This document shows, piece by piece, positions 35,090-44,140 of a DNA stretch of 44,240 nucleotides. The position numbers and the translations under genes are program-made. The stretch covers positions 34,227-78,466 of the forward strand of contig NZET01000021.1 of the NCBI GenBank assembly GCA_002690455.1, written 5' to 3'. The DNA comes from Kiloniella sp. Lineage in GTDB: Bacteria > Pseudomonadota > Alphaproteobacteria > UBA7985. Under the pieces are notes generated by a model. That model ran no database searches. It had not been told where the DNA came from and saw only the letters and a list, made by a program, of their open reading frames with translations. The stretch's first letter is position 1. Each line of letters begins with the position of its first letter.

Positions 35090-36832
35090 TTGCAAACCAA
35101 CCGCCAACACGCCATGCAGGCTCGGCGTCTGCTCTCGACCGGCAGTCCAGCTGAAGCCGTCAGCGGCCCCGTGCTTTCGTGCGAGGAAGGCCTGAGTTTC
35201 TGGGGCGGCGTCGACCCGGCGTCAGGCGTAATTATTGACGCCCATCATCCCAGGGCGGGTACCAAAGTGTCTGGACGCATCGTGATGATGCCGACCTCGC
35301 GCGGGTCGTGCAGTGGCAGCGGCGTCTTGCTGGCACTTGCGCTGGCTGGAAAGTCGCCGACGGCGCTCGTGTTCCGTGAGGCTGAAGAGACCTTGAGCCT
35401 CGGGGCGTTGGTTGCCAATCGACTGTTCGATCGTGCAGTGCCAGTCTTATTCCTGCCAGAAGCGGACTATGCCGCGCTGGAGCAGGCAGAGGAAGCAACC
35501 CTCGACGCCGAGGGTCTGGCATTTAGCCGCGACGGGCAGCGTCAGGCCATCGCGGTCAGGGGATTGGGGGCAGATGCGTTGCAGCTCAGCGACACCGACC
35601 AGGACATTTTGGGCGGTGGACAGGGCCCTGCGGCGCAAATTGCTATGGAAATTATCTGCCAGATGGCAGCGGCTCAGGGGGCCGAGGTGCTGCTCGACGT
35701 TAGCCGAGGCCACATTGACGGCTGCATTCTTGCCCACGACGCCAACCTGATTTTTGCGGAAGCGATGGCCGAGATGGGCGCAGCGGTTCAGGTGCCAACG
35801 ACTATTAACGCCATCTCCATTGATCGACAGGCCTGGCAGGATCAGGGAGTTCCGGCTGACTTTGGCCAGCGCGCCAGCCGGCTCGCCGAGGCTTATGTCC
35901 GCATGGGGGCTGCGCCGACCTTTACCTGTGCGCCGTATCACCGTGAAGACCGTCCTGTGCGGGACGAGGTAATCGGTTGGTCTGAGTCCAACGCCGTCAT
36001 TTTCGCGAACTCAGTCCTGGGTGCGCGGACGACTAAGCACCCGGATTATCTCGATCTGTTCATCGCAATGACGGGCCGCGCGCCGCGCGCGGGAGTCTAT
36101 GAGGACGAAGGCCGCCGGCCTGCACTGTTGGTTCATTTCGACCTGCCCGACCTTGCTGCGATAGACGACAGCCTTTGGCCGCTCGTCGGATGGTTGGCCG
36201 GCAGGGCAGCACCGGACTGCGTGCCATTGATAACCGGCTTCGAGAGCGTTTCGCTCTCCCAGGACGACCTTCGGGCGGTCTGCGCCGCTTTCGGCACGAC
36301 CTCTGGCGCGCCTATGTTGCACGTCGCGGGCCATACGCCCGAGGCGAGCCTTCCGCCACTGGATGGGGCAAAGCGAGTGGTACTGGGGCCGCAGGTCTTG
36401 CGCGAGGGCTGGGCGCAACTCAACCGGGCTAGCGCGCCTGTTGACCTGGTCGCAATCGGGAGCCCTCACGCCTCACTGGCCGAATGTCGCCGGGTTGCCA
36501 GACTGATAAATGGGCAGTCTTGTACCCAGGCACCCATCATCATCACGCTTGCACGCGACGTTCTCGGGCAACTTCGCGCCGACGGTAGTGCGGCGGCGCT
36601 GGAGGCCGCAGGAGTTCGGCTGGTCCCCGACCTGTGCTGGTGTTCCATCACCGAACCAGTGTTCCCGCCCGAGGCCCGCAGCATTCTGACCAACTCCGGC
36701 AAATACGCACACTACGCCAAGGGTCTCTCAGGCAGAGAAGTCCGTCTCGGTGGGCTAGAAACCTGCGTCAAGGTGGCGATCCACGGAGATTCCTCCCTGG
36801 ATCGTCCTGGCTGGCTCAAGGCTTTCGGCTGA
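35090..36832 (+). CDS. aconitase X, single-chain type (candidate cis-3-hydroxy-L-proline dehydratase)
   Basis: A 580-residue protein in which the small swivel domain (DUF126, about 1-150: LSFWGGVDPASGVIID, MPTSRGSCSGSGVLLALA) is fused to the catalytic aconitase X domain (DUF521, about 190-575: SRGHIDGCILAHDA, APYHREDRPVRDEVIGWSESNAVIFANSVLGARTTKHPDY as two adjoining motifs). Fused bacterial aconitase X proteins have been shown to be cis-3-hydroxy-L-proline dehydratases with an iron-sulfur centre. The start is TTG at 35090 with AAGG upstream; ATG 35114 is an alternative. The enolase-superfamily gene 166 nt downstream belongs to a group that also acts on hydroxyproline-type substrates. The family assignment is firm; the substrate is inference. 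Confidence 0.87.
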   Translation: MQTNRQHAMQARRLLSTGSPAEAVSGPVLSCEEGLSFWGGVDPASGVIIDAHHPRAGTKVSGRIVMMPTSRGSCSGSGVLLALALAGKSPTALVFREAEETLSLGALVANRLFDRAVPVLFLPEADYAALEQAEEATLDAEGLAFSRDGQRQAIAVRGLGADALQLSDTDQDILGGGQGPAAQIAMEIICQMAAAQGAEVLLDVSRGHIDGCILAHDANLIFAEAMAEMGAAVQVPTTINAISIDRQAWQDQGVPADFGQRASRLAEAYVRMGAAPTFTCAPYHREDRPVRDEVIGWSESNAVIFANSVLGARTTKHPDYLDLFIAMTGRAPRAGVYEDEGRRPALLVHFDLPDLAAIDDSLWPLVGWLAGRAAPDCVPLITGFESVSLSQDDLRAVCAAFGTTSGAPMLHVAGHTPEASLPPLDGAKRVVLGPQVLREGWAQLNRASAPVDLVAIGSPHASLAECRRVARLINGQSCTQAPIIITLARDVLGQLRADGSAAALEAAGVRLVPDLCWCSITEPVFPPEARSILTNSGKYAHYAKGLSGREVRLGGLETCVKVAIHGDSSLDRPGWLKAFG

Positions 36833-36998
36833 GGCCAAATCGCCGAAAGTGTTTGCTCGAGCGATCGCTTTAGTGCGTAAAGAAACCTGTCCGACTGTCC
36901 ATGCTTCTGCCGCGTCGCGCACGACTGAGCGTCCAACCCAAGTCAGAGCCACAAGGCCAATCAGTCGGAAAGATAAGTGTCAGAGAGAGGTCCAACTT

Positions 36999-38099
36999 GT
37001 GAAAATCGCCAAAATCGCCCTCTATGCCGTTTCCTTGCCGATGAAAGAAGGCGCGTACAGCTGGTCGAACCAGAGCTTTTCGGCGTTTGACAGCACGATT
37101 GTCGAAGTCACAACCGACGAAGGCCTCTGCGGCTATGGTGAAATCTGCCCTCTGGGCCCGGCGTATCTGCCCGCTTATGCCGAAGGCGCTCGTACCGGGA
37201 TAATGAAACTCGCTGACAGTCTGATGGGACTGGATCCGCGTCAGATCGGATCGATCAATCTGGTGATGGACCGCGCGCTAAAGGGGCATCCTTATGTCAA
37301 ATCTGCGCTCGATATCGCCTGTTGGGATCTTCTGGGTAAGGTGACGGGCCAGCCCGTTTGCAACCTGCTAGGCGGACGGGTGCAGGATAGTGTGCGGTTG
37401 TTCAGGGTCGTTTCCCGCGATGACCCAGACGCAATGGCTGAGCGCCTGCAAGCCTATCAGGCGCAGGGTTTCATGCAGTTTCAGATGAAAGTTGGTGCTG
37501 GAGCGGACCTTGATATTGAACGCATCCGCAAGGTAACGGCGGTTTTGAATAGCGGTAACACGCTCGCCGCCGACGCCAATTGTGGTTGGATGCAGCACGA
37601 GGCTGTTCGCGTGGTTTCAGCCGTCAATGACATGCCGTTGTATATCGAACAGCCCTGTGAGACCTACGAGGCTTGTCGGGTGGTGCGTGATGTCTCCAAC
37701 CACCCGATGATTCTTGATGAGTGCATGACCTCGTTGCAGGCCGTGCTCACCGGCCATCAGGACCGGGCAATGGACGCAGTAAACCTGAAGATCAGCCGTT
37801 TTGGGGGCTTAACCAAGACCAAAGTTGTGCGGGATGTCTGCGCCGAACTGGGGATCATCATGACCATTGAAGATACGTGGGGTGGGGAGGTGACCGATGC
37901 GGCCATTGCTCACTTGTCGCACTCAACCCCGCGCGAGCTGCATTTCCAGTCCTCAGCCTTCAGCGAATATGCCACCCTTTCTATCGCCAGCGGCGGGCCC
38001 GTGATCGCTCATGGATTCATGACGGCCTCAGAAGCACCAGGGTTAGGCATTACCCCGAACTGGGATGTGTTGGGGCAAGCAATTGCCGAAGCGTCTTGA
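36999..38099 (+). CDS. enolase-superfamily enzyme, HpbD-like (hydroxyproline-betaine epimerase / hydroxyproline dehydratase group)
   Basis: A 366-residue mandelate racemase/muconate lactonising-type enzyme. Catalytic lysines lie on both sides of the barrel: Lys164 (FQMKVGAG) and Lys264 (LKISRFGG). Metal ligands are Asp192 (ADAN), Glu217 (IEQP) and Asp240/Glu241 (LDEC). The N-terminal cap (SLPMKEGAYSW, GYGEICPLGPAYLPAYAEGA) and length closely resemble 4-hydroxyproline-betaine 2-epimerase, including the two lysine positions. The start is GTG 36999 with GAGAGAGG 8 nt upstream; the frame is open back to 36849, but that extension has no family counterpart. It may epimerise the substrate that aconitase X dehydrates. 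Some relatives dehydrate cis-3-hydroxyproline themselves. Confidence 0.87.
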   Translation: MKIAKIALYAVSLPMKEGAYSWSNQSFSAFDSTIVEVTTDEGLCGYGEICPLGPAYLPAYAEGARTGIMKLADSLMGLDPRQIGSINLVMDRALKGHPYVKSALDIACWDLLGKVTGQPVCNLLGGRVQDSVRLFRVVSRDDPDAMAERLQAYQAQGFMQFQMKVGAGADLDIERIRKVTAVLNSGNTLAADANCGWMQHEAVRVVSAVNDMPLYIEQPCETYEACRVVRDVSNHPMILDECMTSLQAVLTGHQDRAMDAVNLKISRFGGLTKTKVVRDVCAELGIIMTIEDTWGGEVTDAAIAHLSHSTPRELHFQSSAFSEYATLSIASGGPVIAHGFMTASEAPGLGITPNWDVLGQAIAEAS

Positions 38100-38396
38100 T
38101 CACAGGCCTTCGATCACCATCGCGCTCGCTCGCGATACGCGCAGGCGAATGGCTTTTACCGGCGCGTAGGCCTCACTGTCGAGGAAGGCTTTGGCGTGAT
38201 CCACTGACGGAAAGCGGAGCAGCACAATCCGATTGGGTTGCCAAAGTTCGTCCTGCTCGACCGTCATTTCACCGCCCCGAATCAGATATTCGCCTCCGAA
38301 CGCCTCCACGAGTGGCACCACTTGCGCCTTGTAGGTTTCATAGGTTTCAGGGTCGTCAATCACTGTATCGAGCAGCAAATATCCGGGCTTCATCAT
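38100..38396 (-). CDS. DUF1330 family small protein
   Basis: A 98-residue protein with the DUF1330 pattern: YLLLDTVIDDPETYETYKAQVVPLVEAFGGEYLIRGG in outline, then RIVLLRFPSVDHAKAFLDSEAYAPVKAIR. The fold is a ferredoxin-like dimeric alpha/beta barrel; no catalytic role is established for the family. A good ribosome site (GGAG) precedes ATG 38396. Its stop codon abuts that of the HpbD-like gene tail to tail with no gap. It is 45 nt downstream of the aldehyde dehydrogenase gene on the same strand and probably co-transcribed with it. Confidence 0.88.
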   Translation of the reverse strand: MMKPGYLLLDTVIDDPETYETYKAQVVPLVEAFGGEYLIRGGEMTVEQDELWQPNRIVLLRFPSVDHAKAFLDSEAYAPVKAIRLRVSRASAMVIEGL

Positions 38397-38441
38397 TCAA
38401 CTCCTGGGTTTTCTGCGGTTGTGAACAGCCTTGCGCGCGCG

Positions 38442-40196
38442 TTAGCCACGCAGTGCGTTCAGAAAGATGCCCGGCACCTTGAGTAGTGAAGGGCTGTGCG
38501 CGAAATGCGTCATCTGCCGCCCTATAGCAGCTGCCCGGCGGTGCGTTACGAACCAAGGCGGCTTTGGAAGCAGACCGAAACTGCCACTGAACATATTTCG
38601 TGGAAAGGGACGCCATGGCGCTTCTAGCACGCTGCGTTCTACCCCTTCAAGCATGAAGGTATTGTGAACCACCCCGATACCTGAGCCGACATCCTTGAGC
38701 GTTGCGCCGGGGAAGCCGCCCCAGGGAAGTGCGACGGCGAGAAAGTTGACCCCGGTCCACGAGTTGATGGCAATTTCACCATAGGCCAGTTTGTCGATCA
38801 TTTCCTCAAACCGGGCTGCGCCGATGGCGCGCCGGCTGGCGGGGTGAATGACGATGTTGGCACCCAACGTTCCGTCCAGCGACCGGTTGGCGAAGTCGAT
38901 CGCGGATTCCAAAAAGGCAGCCGGGTCTTGGTCTTCCAGCCACTTTATGTTCATCGCCGGGGCGAAGACCTCATGCTCGCCATCAGCCTCGTGTTCAAAC
39001 GTTGTCAGCAGCAGCTCATGTGAGGCACCGCGGCGCAAGCGCTCGACCCCGTTACCCGCTGCGGCCCGGTCGGCAAAGGCACGCATCCGGTCGGTCGAGC
39101 CCGGATAGTAGGCGCCGCGCTCGCCTGCGACCGCAACGACCTTGCGGAACGCGTCAAGGAGGGCCTGCGCCTGATCCCAGCTCTCGGGCATGATTAAGGT
39201 TTGGCAGGCAACACAGTTGTGGCCGCCATTGTGCAGTTTCTGGGTAGCGATCTGCTCGGCCTGATACCGGATATCTGCAGCGCTCCAGGGCCCGGGCACG
39301 ACGATAGTCGGGCACACAGCCCCGAGTTCGGATGTGATCCGACGGGTATTCTGGGGTTTATCAGCTTCACGGCGACGCTGTGCTTCAGCTCCGGAACCCC
39401 AGACAATTGCATCGTGGGTGGATCCTGCGCCGGTAACGTGGATTTCCTCGACCAAATCATGGGTACAGGACCAGGCACCCAATGCCGCATCCCCACGGAC
39501 AATCGCAAGAAAATCACGGTCTATCAGGGGTTTGAAGGCGGCTTCGAAGAATGGCAGAAGGTAGTCATTGACTGGGTTCAGCTTGAGCAACACCACCTGA
39601 TTTTCCAACAACAGCTTTTGGAGCGTATCCAGCAGCGGGATCGCGGCAATGTTACCCGCACCCAGAACGAGTGCCACCCGACCCTCACGCTCGGCCGCCG
39701 GGCGGTCGTAGGCCACCGCTGCGTGGGGCTGGCTCGCCTCAGCCTCGGTCCCCGGTCGCATCCAGACCTCTGCGCGAATTCCAGAGAGCAACAATCGGTC
39801 CCAGAGAGTGTGGGGCAGGACACGCACGGCGGTCTGTCCGTTTCTTAGCCGACGCCGACGCAGAGTGGAGAGGAACGACTTCCCCTCTACTGCTTGTAGC
39901 GTCTCGATAAAGCTGTTGCACGCAGACAGCAGCGCATAGGGGCCGGAAAACCACTCTTCTCCCTCCAATGGCGAGCCCGTCGGCACCTGTTTGGCGCGGG
40001 CGGCTGTTGTAACCCAGTCCTCAGCCACCGGCATGATTGCATCTCTCACCGCATGCAGCAGACCGATCCGCTCAGCTGGGGAAGTTCTGGCCCAAATGTG
40101 TTTGGTGGCTTCGAGCCTGTGCAGCAATGCATCGACTGCCTCTTCATCATTGGCTGCTGTTGGCGTCAGTTCGGTCTTTAGGTTGCTCTCGGACAT
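38442..40196 (-). CDS. atypical long aldehyde dehydrogenase
   Basis: A 584-residue aldehyde dehydrogenase-superfamily protein, about 90 residues longer than the usual enzyme. The general base Glu290 (ITSELGAVCP) and nucleophile Cys328 (GGHNCVACQT) are present. The cofactor lysine region reads VVLLKLNPVN instead of the usual KPSE-type sequence, and GAGNIAAIP replaces the PWNFP-type motif. The C-terminal extension (about 520-584) is Pro/Phe-rich (PPWFVTHRRAAAIGRQMTHFAHSP) and has no match I can name. It may handle a bulky or CoA-linked aldehyde. It diverges from the dioxygenase gene (213-nt gap) and is followed by the DUF1330 gene. Whether it is NAD-dependent is unclear. Confidence 0.83.
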   Translation of the reverse strand: MSESNLKTELTPTAANDEEAVDALLHRLEATKHIWARTSPAERIGLLHAVRDAIMPVAEDWVTTAARAKQVPTGSPLEGEEWFSGPYALLSACNSFIETLQAVEGKSFLSTLRRRRLRNGQTAVRVLPHTLWDRLLLSGIRAEVWMRPGTEAEASQPHAAVAYDRPAAEREGRVALVLGAGNIAAIPLLDTLQKLLLENQVVLLKLNPVNDYLLPFFEAAFKPLIDRDFLAIVRGDAALGAWSCTHDLVEEIHVTGAGSTHDAIVWGSGAEAQRRREADKPQNTRRITSELGAVCPTIVVPGPWSAADIRYQAEQIATQKLHNGGHNCVACQTLIMPESWDQAQALLDAFRKVVAVAGERGAYYPGSTDRMRAFADRAAAGNGVERLRRGASHELLLTTFEHEADGEHEVFAPAMNIKWLEDQDPAAFLESAIDFANRSLDGTLGANIVIHPASRRAIGAARFEEMIDKLAYGEIAINSWTGVNFLAVALPWGGFPGATLKDVGSGIGVVHNTFMLEGVERSVLEAPWRPFPRNMFSGSFGLLPKPPWFVTHRRAAAIGRQMTHFAHSPSLLKVPGIFLNALRG

Positions 40197-40224
40197 GCGC
40201 AGTGGTTCCCAAAAAAGTACGCGG

Positions 40225-40239
40225 GTGAATCCATTTCAC
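40225..40239. promoter_or_regulatory. inverted repeat in the divergent gap between aldehyde dehydrogenase and dioxygenase
   Basis: GTGAA-N5-TTCAC lies about 30 nt upstream of the aldehyde dehydrogenase ATG, next to a TTGACC and an AT-rich ATATAGG run (40241-40254). The rest of the 213-nt gap shows nothing clear. Short arms make this only a candidate operator. Confidence 0.3.
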
Positions 40240-40409
40240 GTTGACCCAATATAGGATGTGAGGGGCGGAGGTCGAGTGTCTGTGCCTGTGCGCCCGTTTC
40301 TCGGATCGGTGGCGGAATCGCGATAGCCAAGGAAACAGCTGGGTTGCTTAATTGCCGCCAAAAGATGTTTGTTCAAATCGGCACGGGACGAAACGAAGGG
40401 GATTTGCTT

Positions 40410-41297
40410 ATGCATCGGAAACAACCGGGACCGCAGATGTTGAGCCAGGAACAGGTCGATACGTTCTGGCGGAACGGGGTGATCGTGGCAGAGGACGCGG
40501 TGACACCTGAACAACTTGCCGGTCTTCGTGAGGTGTTCGATGGCTGGGTCGCAGAGAGCCGTGCATACAGCGAGGACTTCGGCGAGACGGTCGACGGCCG
40601 CGCGCGTTTTGATCTTCAGCCCGGTCATAGCGCCGAAAGACCGGGTCTGCGGCGGGTACAGTCGCCGGAAGAGGTGTCATCGGTCTTTGCCAGCGTCATG
40701 CGCGAGGCGGCGACGGTGGATATGGTTGCCGATCTGATCGGCCCCAATTTGCGCTTTCATCATGGCAAGGTGAATTCCAAACTTCCCGGTACGGCCACTG
40801 AGGTCAAGTTTCATCAGGATTTTCCGTTCCAGCCCATGAGTAACGACGATATCATCACGTGTTTGCTGTTTCTCGACGACGTGACGTTGGAAAATGGCCC
40901 GTTGGAGGTTGTGCCGGGATCCCATCTTGGGCCGCTGTATTCGCACTGGCATGGTGGGCGCTTTACCGGTGCAGTCGCCGAAGAAGTACGAGCAGAGGTG
41001 TCGACGCGGTCAGTGCCTTGCACGGGTAAAGCGGGCGCCGTGTGCCTGATGCATTCAAGCCTGCTGCACGGCTCTGCACCTAATCTGAGCTCTGGTCCTC
41101 GCACGCTCTACATCACCACATACTATGCCGAGGACGCCGTAGAACTGAGCCACAACGCTTTGCCGAGCACTCTGACGCATGAGTTGGTCCGGGGCGAGGT
41201 TACGGGCCGGGTCCGTTGTTCGAGCTACGAGATGCAACTCCCTGAAATTCCCGAGGGTACGTCGTTCTTCGCGCAGCAGGAAACGGCAGGCGCCTGA
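40410..41297 (+). CDS. phytanoyl-CoA dioxygenase (PhyH) family Fe(II)/2-oxoglutarate oxygenase
   Basis: A 295-residue non-haem iron oxygenase. The iron triad is His135 and Asp137 (KFHQDFPF) with His220 (LLHGSAPN), and the 2-oxoglutarate salt-bridge Arg231 follows (SSGPRTLYITTYY). ENGPLEVVPGSH (161-172) is the usual PhyH strand. The family hydroxylates amino acids, ectoine, proline and fatty acyl chains, coupling this to decarboxylation of 2-oxoglutarate. The start at 40410 is preferred over 40344 because AAGGGGA lies 8 nt upstream. It is 2.3 kb from the HpbD-like gene and diverges from the long aldehyde dehydrogenase gene. That location suggests it makes or modifies a hydroxylated substrate, but the sequence does not name it. 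Confidence 0.88.
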   Translation: MHRKQPGPQMLSQEQVDTFWRNGVIVAEDAVTPEQLAGLREVFDGWVAESRAYSEDFGETVDGRARFDLQPGHSAERPGLRRVQSPEEVSSVFASVMREAATVDMVADLIGPNLRFHHGKVNSKLPGTATEVKFHQDFPFQPMSNDDIITCLLFLDDVTLENGPLEVVPGSHLGPLYSHWHGGRFTGAVAEEVRAEVSTRSVPCTGKAGAVCLMHSSLLHGSAPNLSSGPRTLYITTYYAEDAVELSHNALPSTLTHELVRGEVTGRVRCSSYEMQLPEIPEGTSFFAQQETAGA

Positions 41298-41383
41298 ACA
41301 GTATCAGCCTGCCTTTCTTTGCAGCAAGACCGGGCGTTCTTTCATTGATAAGCGTTGCCTGATGGTCCGCCTGAGCCGAGATC

Positions 41384-41412
41384 TTGAAACGAGGTGCAAT
41401 ACGACTGATAAT
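41384..41412 (+). promoter_or_regulatory. sigma-70-type promoter of the LemA gene
   Basis: TTGAAA (41384-41389) and GATAAT (41407-41412) separated by exactly 17 nt, the closest match to consensus seen in the window. It implies transcription starting near 41419 and a leader of about 45 nt before the LemA ATG. Confidence 0.6.
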
Positions 41413-41463
41413 GGCGCTCCTGTACGATAGCTGCAACTTGCATACTTGCTCGGGAAAAACGCC

Positions 41464-42033
41464 ATGCTCTCCGCACTGCTTATCATCGTCATTCTGATCC
41501 TCGTTGGACTGGTCGCGATTGCGATCCTGGCGATCAGCTTCTATAACGCGCTGGTTTCTCAACGAAATTTTGTCTCTGAGGGCTGGAGTGGGATCGACGT
41601 TCAGCTCCGCCGGCGCTTTAACCTCGTTGGCAATCTTGTCTCAACGGTTAAGGGATACGCCAAGCATGAGGCAGAAACCCTTGCGGAAGTGACGAAAATG
41701 CGCACTGACGTGAGGAGCGATGACCCCGTTGCCCGAGCCGCGGCCGAGAACAAAGTCAGTGGCGCGCTCGCCAATCTGTTCGCGGTGTCAGAGAACTATC
41801 CGGACCTTAAGGCCGACGGCAATTTTCTCGAATTGCAGCGCGAACTTAGCGCGCTTGAGGATACGATCCAGAAGGCGCGTCGGTATTATAACGGTGCGGT
41901 GCGCACCTTCAACACTTCTGTTGAGTCTTTCCCCAGCGTCATCATCGCCAACATGTTTGGCTTCGTGAAGGCTGACTTCTTTGAAATTGACGATGACGCC
42001 CAGCGGGCCGTGACTCAGGTCGACTTCTCATGA
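41464..42033 (+). CDS. lemA: LemA family membrane protein
   Basis: A 189-residue LemA protein. One N-terminal membrane helix (residues 2-26, MLSALLIIVILILVGLVAIA) is followed by a long coiled helical domain. The family core is clear: YNALVSQRNFVSEGWSGIDVQLRRRFNLVGNLV in outline, then YAKHEAETLAEVTKMR, ENYPDLKADGNFLELQREL, TIQKARRYYNGAVRTFNT and FPSVIIANMFGF. The biochemical role of LemA is not established. It is very often paired with DUF2207/TPM membrane proteins, as here, where its stop overlaps the next start (ATGA). The start at 41464 is the first ATG after the promoter. Confidence 0.95.
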   Translation: MLSALLIIVILILVGLVAIAILAISFYNALVSQRNFVSEGWSGIDVQLRRRFNLVGNLVSTVKGYAKHEAETLAEVTKMRTDVRSDDPVARAAAENKVSGALANLFAVSENYPDLKADGNFLELQRELSALEDTIQKARRYYNGAVRTFNTSVESFPSVIIANMFGFVKADFFEIDDDAQRAVTQVDFS

Positions 42034-44015
42034 CGGCGCGCCTGAACCAGTTCCGGGACCGCCTTCAGCGCATGCGCCGATACGGTCGCTCTCTCTTCAC
42101 ACTCGTTTTCGCGCTCGCCTGGTTTGGCCTGGCCAGCAGTGCGCAGACCCAGGATTTCAGTCGCGAACACATCGACCGCTACGAGGTCAACATTGACATC
42201 GGCGCGGACGGCAGCCTCGCGATTGAAGAACGCATTCGTGTTTACGTCCTTGGGGACATCTTTAAGCGTGGGATCTACCGCGATTTTCCGCTCTCAAACC
42301 TCGAAAGCTATCAGGACGTTAATCCCTATCAAGGCGTCGAAGCGCGGCGTAACGGTGCCAGAGAAGACATCGCCCGCACCGAGTACACCAGTGACAGCTA
42401 TCGCATTTATCTCGGCCAGGAAGACGTATTTCTGACCACCGGCAAATTTTATGACTACAGCCTGAGCTACCGCATCGACCGCGCGATTCTGCAGTACGAA
42501 GAGTCGGACAATTTTGACTGGAATGTAATTCCACAGTTCTGGGAGGTGCCGATCAGGAACTGGTCGGTTACTGTCACCGCGCCCGAAGGCGCGACTTTGC
42601 TTGAGAGCCGTGTGCTCACCGGTCCGCAAGGTACCAGCGGCAATTCATACAATGGCGCGCTTTCCGCCCAAGAGAATGTCTACACCGTGACGGGCGATAG
42701 TTTGGGGCGCTTTGTGGGGGCGACACTGGTCTTGCGGTTTGCCCCCGAGCTGATCGCACCCGGCGCCAACTATCCCGTACTCAGCGATGCCTACTATGCT
42801 GAGCAGGCTGCCGCAGAGGCAGAGCGCCGTTTGCGTGAGGCTGCACGGGTCCGGATCGCCGGGCTTGCGATGCTGATCGCCGTATTGGTCTTCGCGGTCC
42901 TGGCCGTCCTGCTGTGGATGCGGTTGGGCCGGGAGAAGGCCGTAATGCCGCCGATTTATCCACGCTTTGACCCGCCAAAGTCGGTGGGTGCTGGTGCGGC
43001 CCGCTACATCAGCCGGCAGGGCAATATCAGCAACGTCAAAATGCTCATCACAGTGCTAGTGAGCTTGTCGGTCAAGGGGTATATCCGGCTGGAGGAACGC
43101 TTGATCACCCGGCTTGAAGATGGTCCCGAAGCGCTGACGGCCTCGGAGAAAATGGCGCTGAGCAGCTTGAAGCTGAACCGACCCGACGACACGTACGTAA
43201 TCGTAAAGAAGGACACGACCACGGCGAATGAGCTGAAGAAAGCTGCAAAGGCCGTTGTGGGTGAAATCCGCGAGGAATTCCGCACCAGCTACCGCACAAA
43301 CTGGTTCTGGAGCATCGGGATGATCGTGCTGCTCAATCTGATCTGGTGGATCGGGTTCGGGGCTTCCATGCTTGGCAGTATTTTCGGATGGGCGGCGTTA
43401 ATCACTTTTCTTTCCGTATTTTCGCCGGTCTTCTCCAGCCTTTTCCGAAAGCGGAGTAGGGCCTGGATCGGGTTCATATTGCTGCCGATTTTCCTTATTT
43501 TTCAGCTCGGTGGGTTCGTGTTGAACGCGTTGGGCCAGACTGACATGCAAACAACATTAAACAATGCTCCGTTGATGCTTGCCTTCGCCGTGTCGACCGT
43601 TGCGATGCTCATGATCCCTCGGCACTTCAAGAACTACACCCAATCCGGAGCGGATTCAGCCGCGGAACTCGAAGGTCTGAAGCTCTATATCAAAGCTGCA
43701 GAGCATGGTGAGTTGCAAGAGGAACCCGAGCCTGATTATGTCCGTTTCTCACTGATCTATCCCTATGCCTTTGCACTGGGCCTCAACGCGATTTGGGCGA
43801 CCAAATTTGCTAATGAGTTGGCATCGTGGGCAACAGCTGGCGTCGTTGCGGATCCCTGGTATGGGAGGCACCATTCGAGCTTTGAGGATGATTTGAGCAG
43901 CTTTGAGACCGATTTCCAGTCAGCTGCGGGTTACAGTCCATCTTCAAGCAGCGGTAGTGGTGGGAGCTCGTTCAGCGGCGGCGGCGGTGGCGGCGGCGGC
44001 GGTGGCGGCTGGTAG
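42030..44015 (+). CDS. DUF2207 membrane protein with glycine-rich tail
   Basis: A 661-residue membrane protein. A signal/anchor segment lies at about 20-38 (SLFTLVFALAWFGLASSAQA-like). The extracytoplasmic DUF2207 beta domain covers about 45-245 (YEVNIDIGADGSLAIEERIRV, IYRDFPL, NWSVTVTAPEGA). A membrane helix is near 272-295, then a cytoplasmic winged-helix-like part (MLITVLVSLSVKGYIRLEE), then four further hydrophobic stretches at about 428-530. The C-terminus ends in a Ser/Gly run closing with eleven glycines and Trp, a tail typical of this family. It overlaps lemA by 4 nt, so the two are translated together. Function is unknown; envelope maintenance is suspected for the family. Confidence 0.93.
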   Translation: MTARLNQFRDRLQRMRRYGRSLFTLVFALAWFGLASSAQTQDFSREHIDRYEVNIDIGADGSLAIEERIRVYVLGDIFKRGIYRDFPLSNLESYQDVNPYQGVEARRNGAREDIARTEYTSDSYRIYLGQEDVFLTTGKFYDYSLSYRIDRAILQYEESDNFDWNVIPQFWEVPIRNWSVTVTAPEGATLLESRVLTGPQGTSGNSYNGALSAQENVYTVTGDSLGRFVGATLVLRFAPELIAPGANYPVLSDAYYAEQAAAEAERRLREAARVRIAGLAMLIAVLVFAVLAVLLWMRLGREKAVMPPIYPRFDPPKSVGAGAARYISRQGNISNVKMLITVLVSLSVKGYIRLEERLITRLEDGPEALTASEKMALSSLKLNRPDDTYVIVKKDTTTANELKKAAKAVVGEIREEFRTSYRTNWFWSIGMIVLLNLIWWIGFGASMLGSIFGWAALITFLSVFSPVFSSLFRKRSRAWIGFILLPIFLIFQLGGFVLNALGQTDMQTTLNNAPLMLAFAVSTVAMLMIPRHFKNYTQSGADSAAELEGLKLYIKAAEHGELQEEPEPDYVRFSLIYPYAFALGLNAIWATKFANELASWATAGVVADPWYGRHHSSFEDDLSSFETDFQSAAGYSPSSSSGSGGSSFSGGGGGGGGGGGW

Positions 44016-44140
44016 CAGAATCGGCTGCTTCTTCCGGTAATCTCTGATGTCGCAGCCCCCATGCCCGAAGCGCGGCTTTTCGATGCCTTGTGAGCGTGTT
44101 AGGCAGTCTACCAAACAGCCCGTTGCGCGGAGGATTGCCG

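Noticed and set aside
36849-36998. Upstream extension of the HpbD-like gene overlapping nothing
   Set aside because: The extension is basic, low-complexity and absent from the family; GTG 36999 has a strong ribosome site and the family start MKIAKI.
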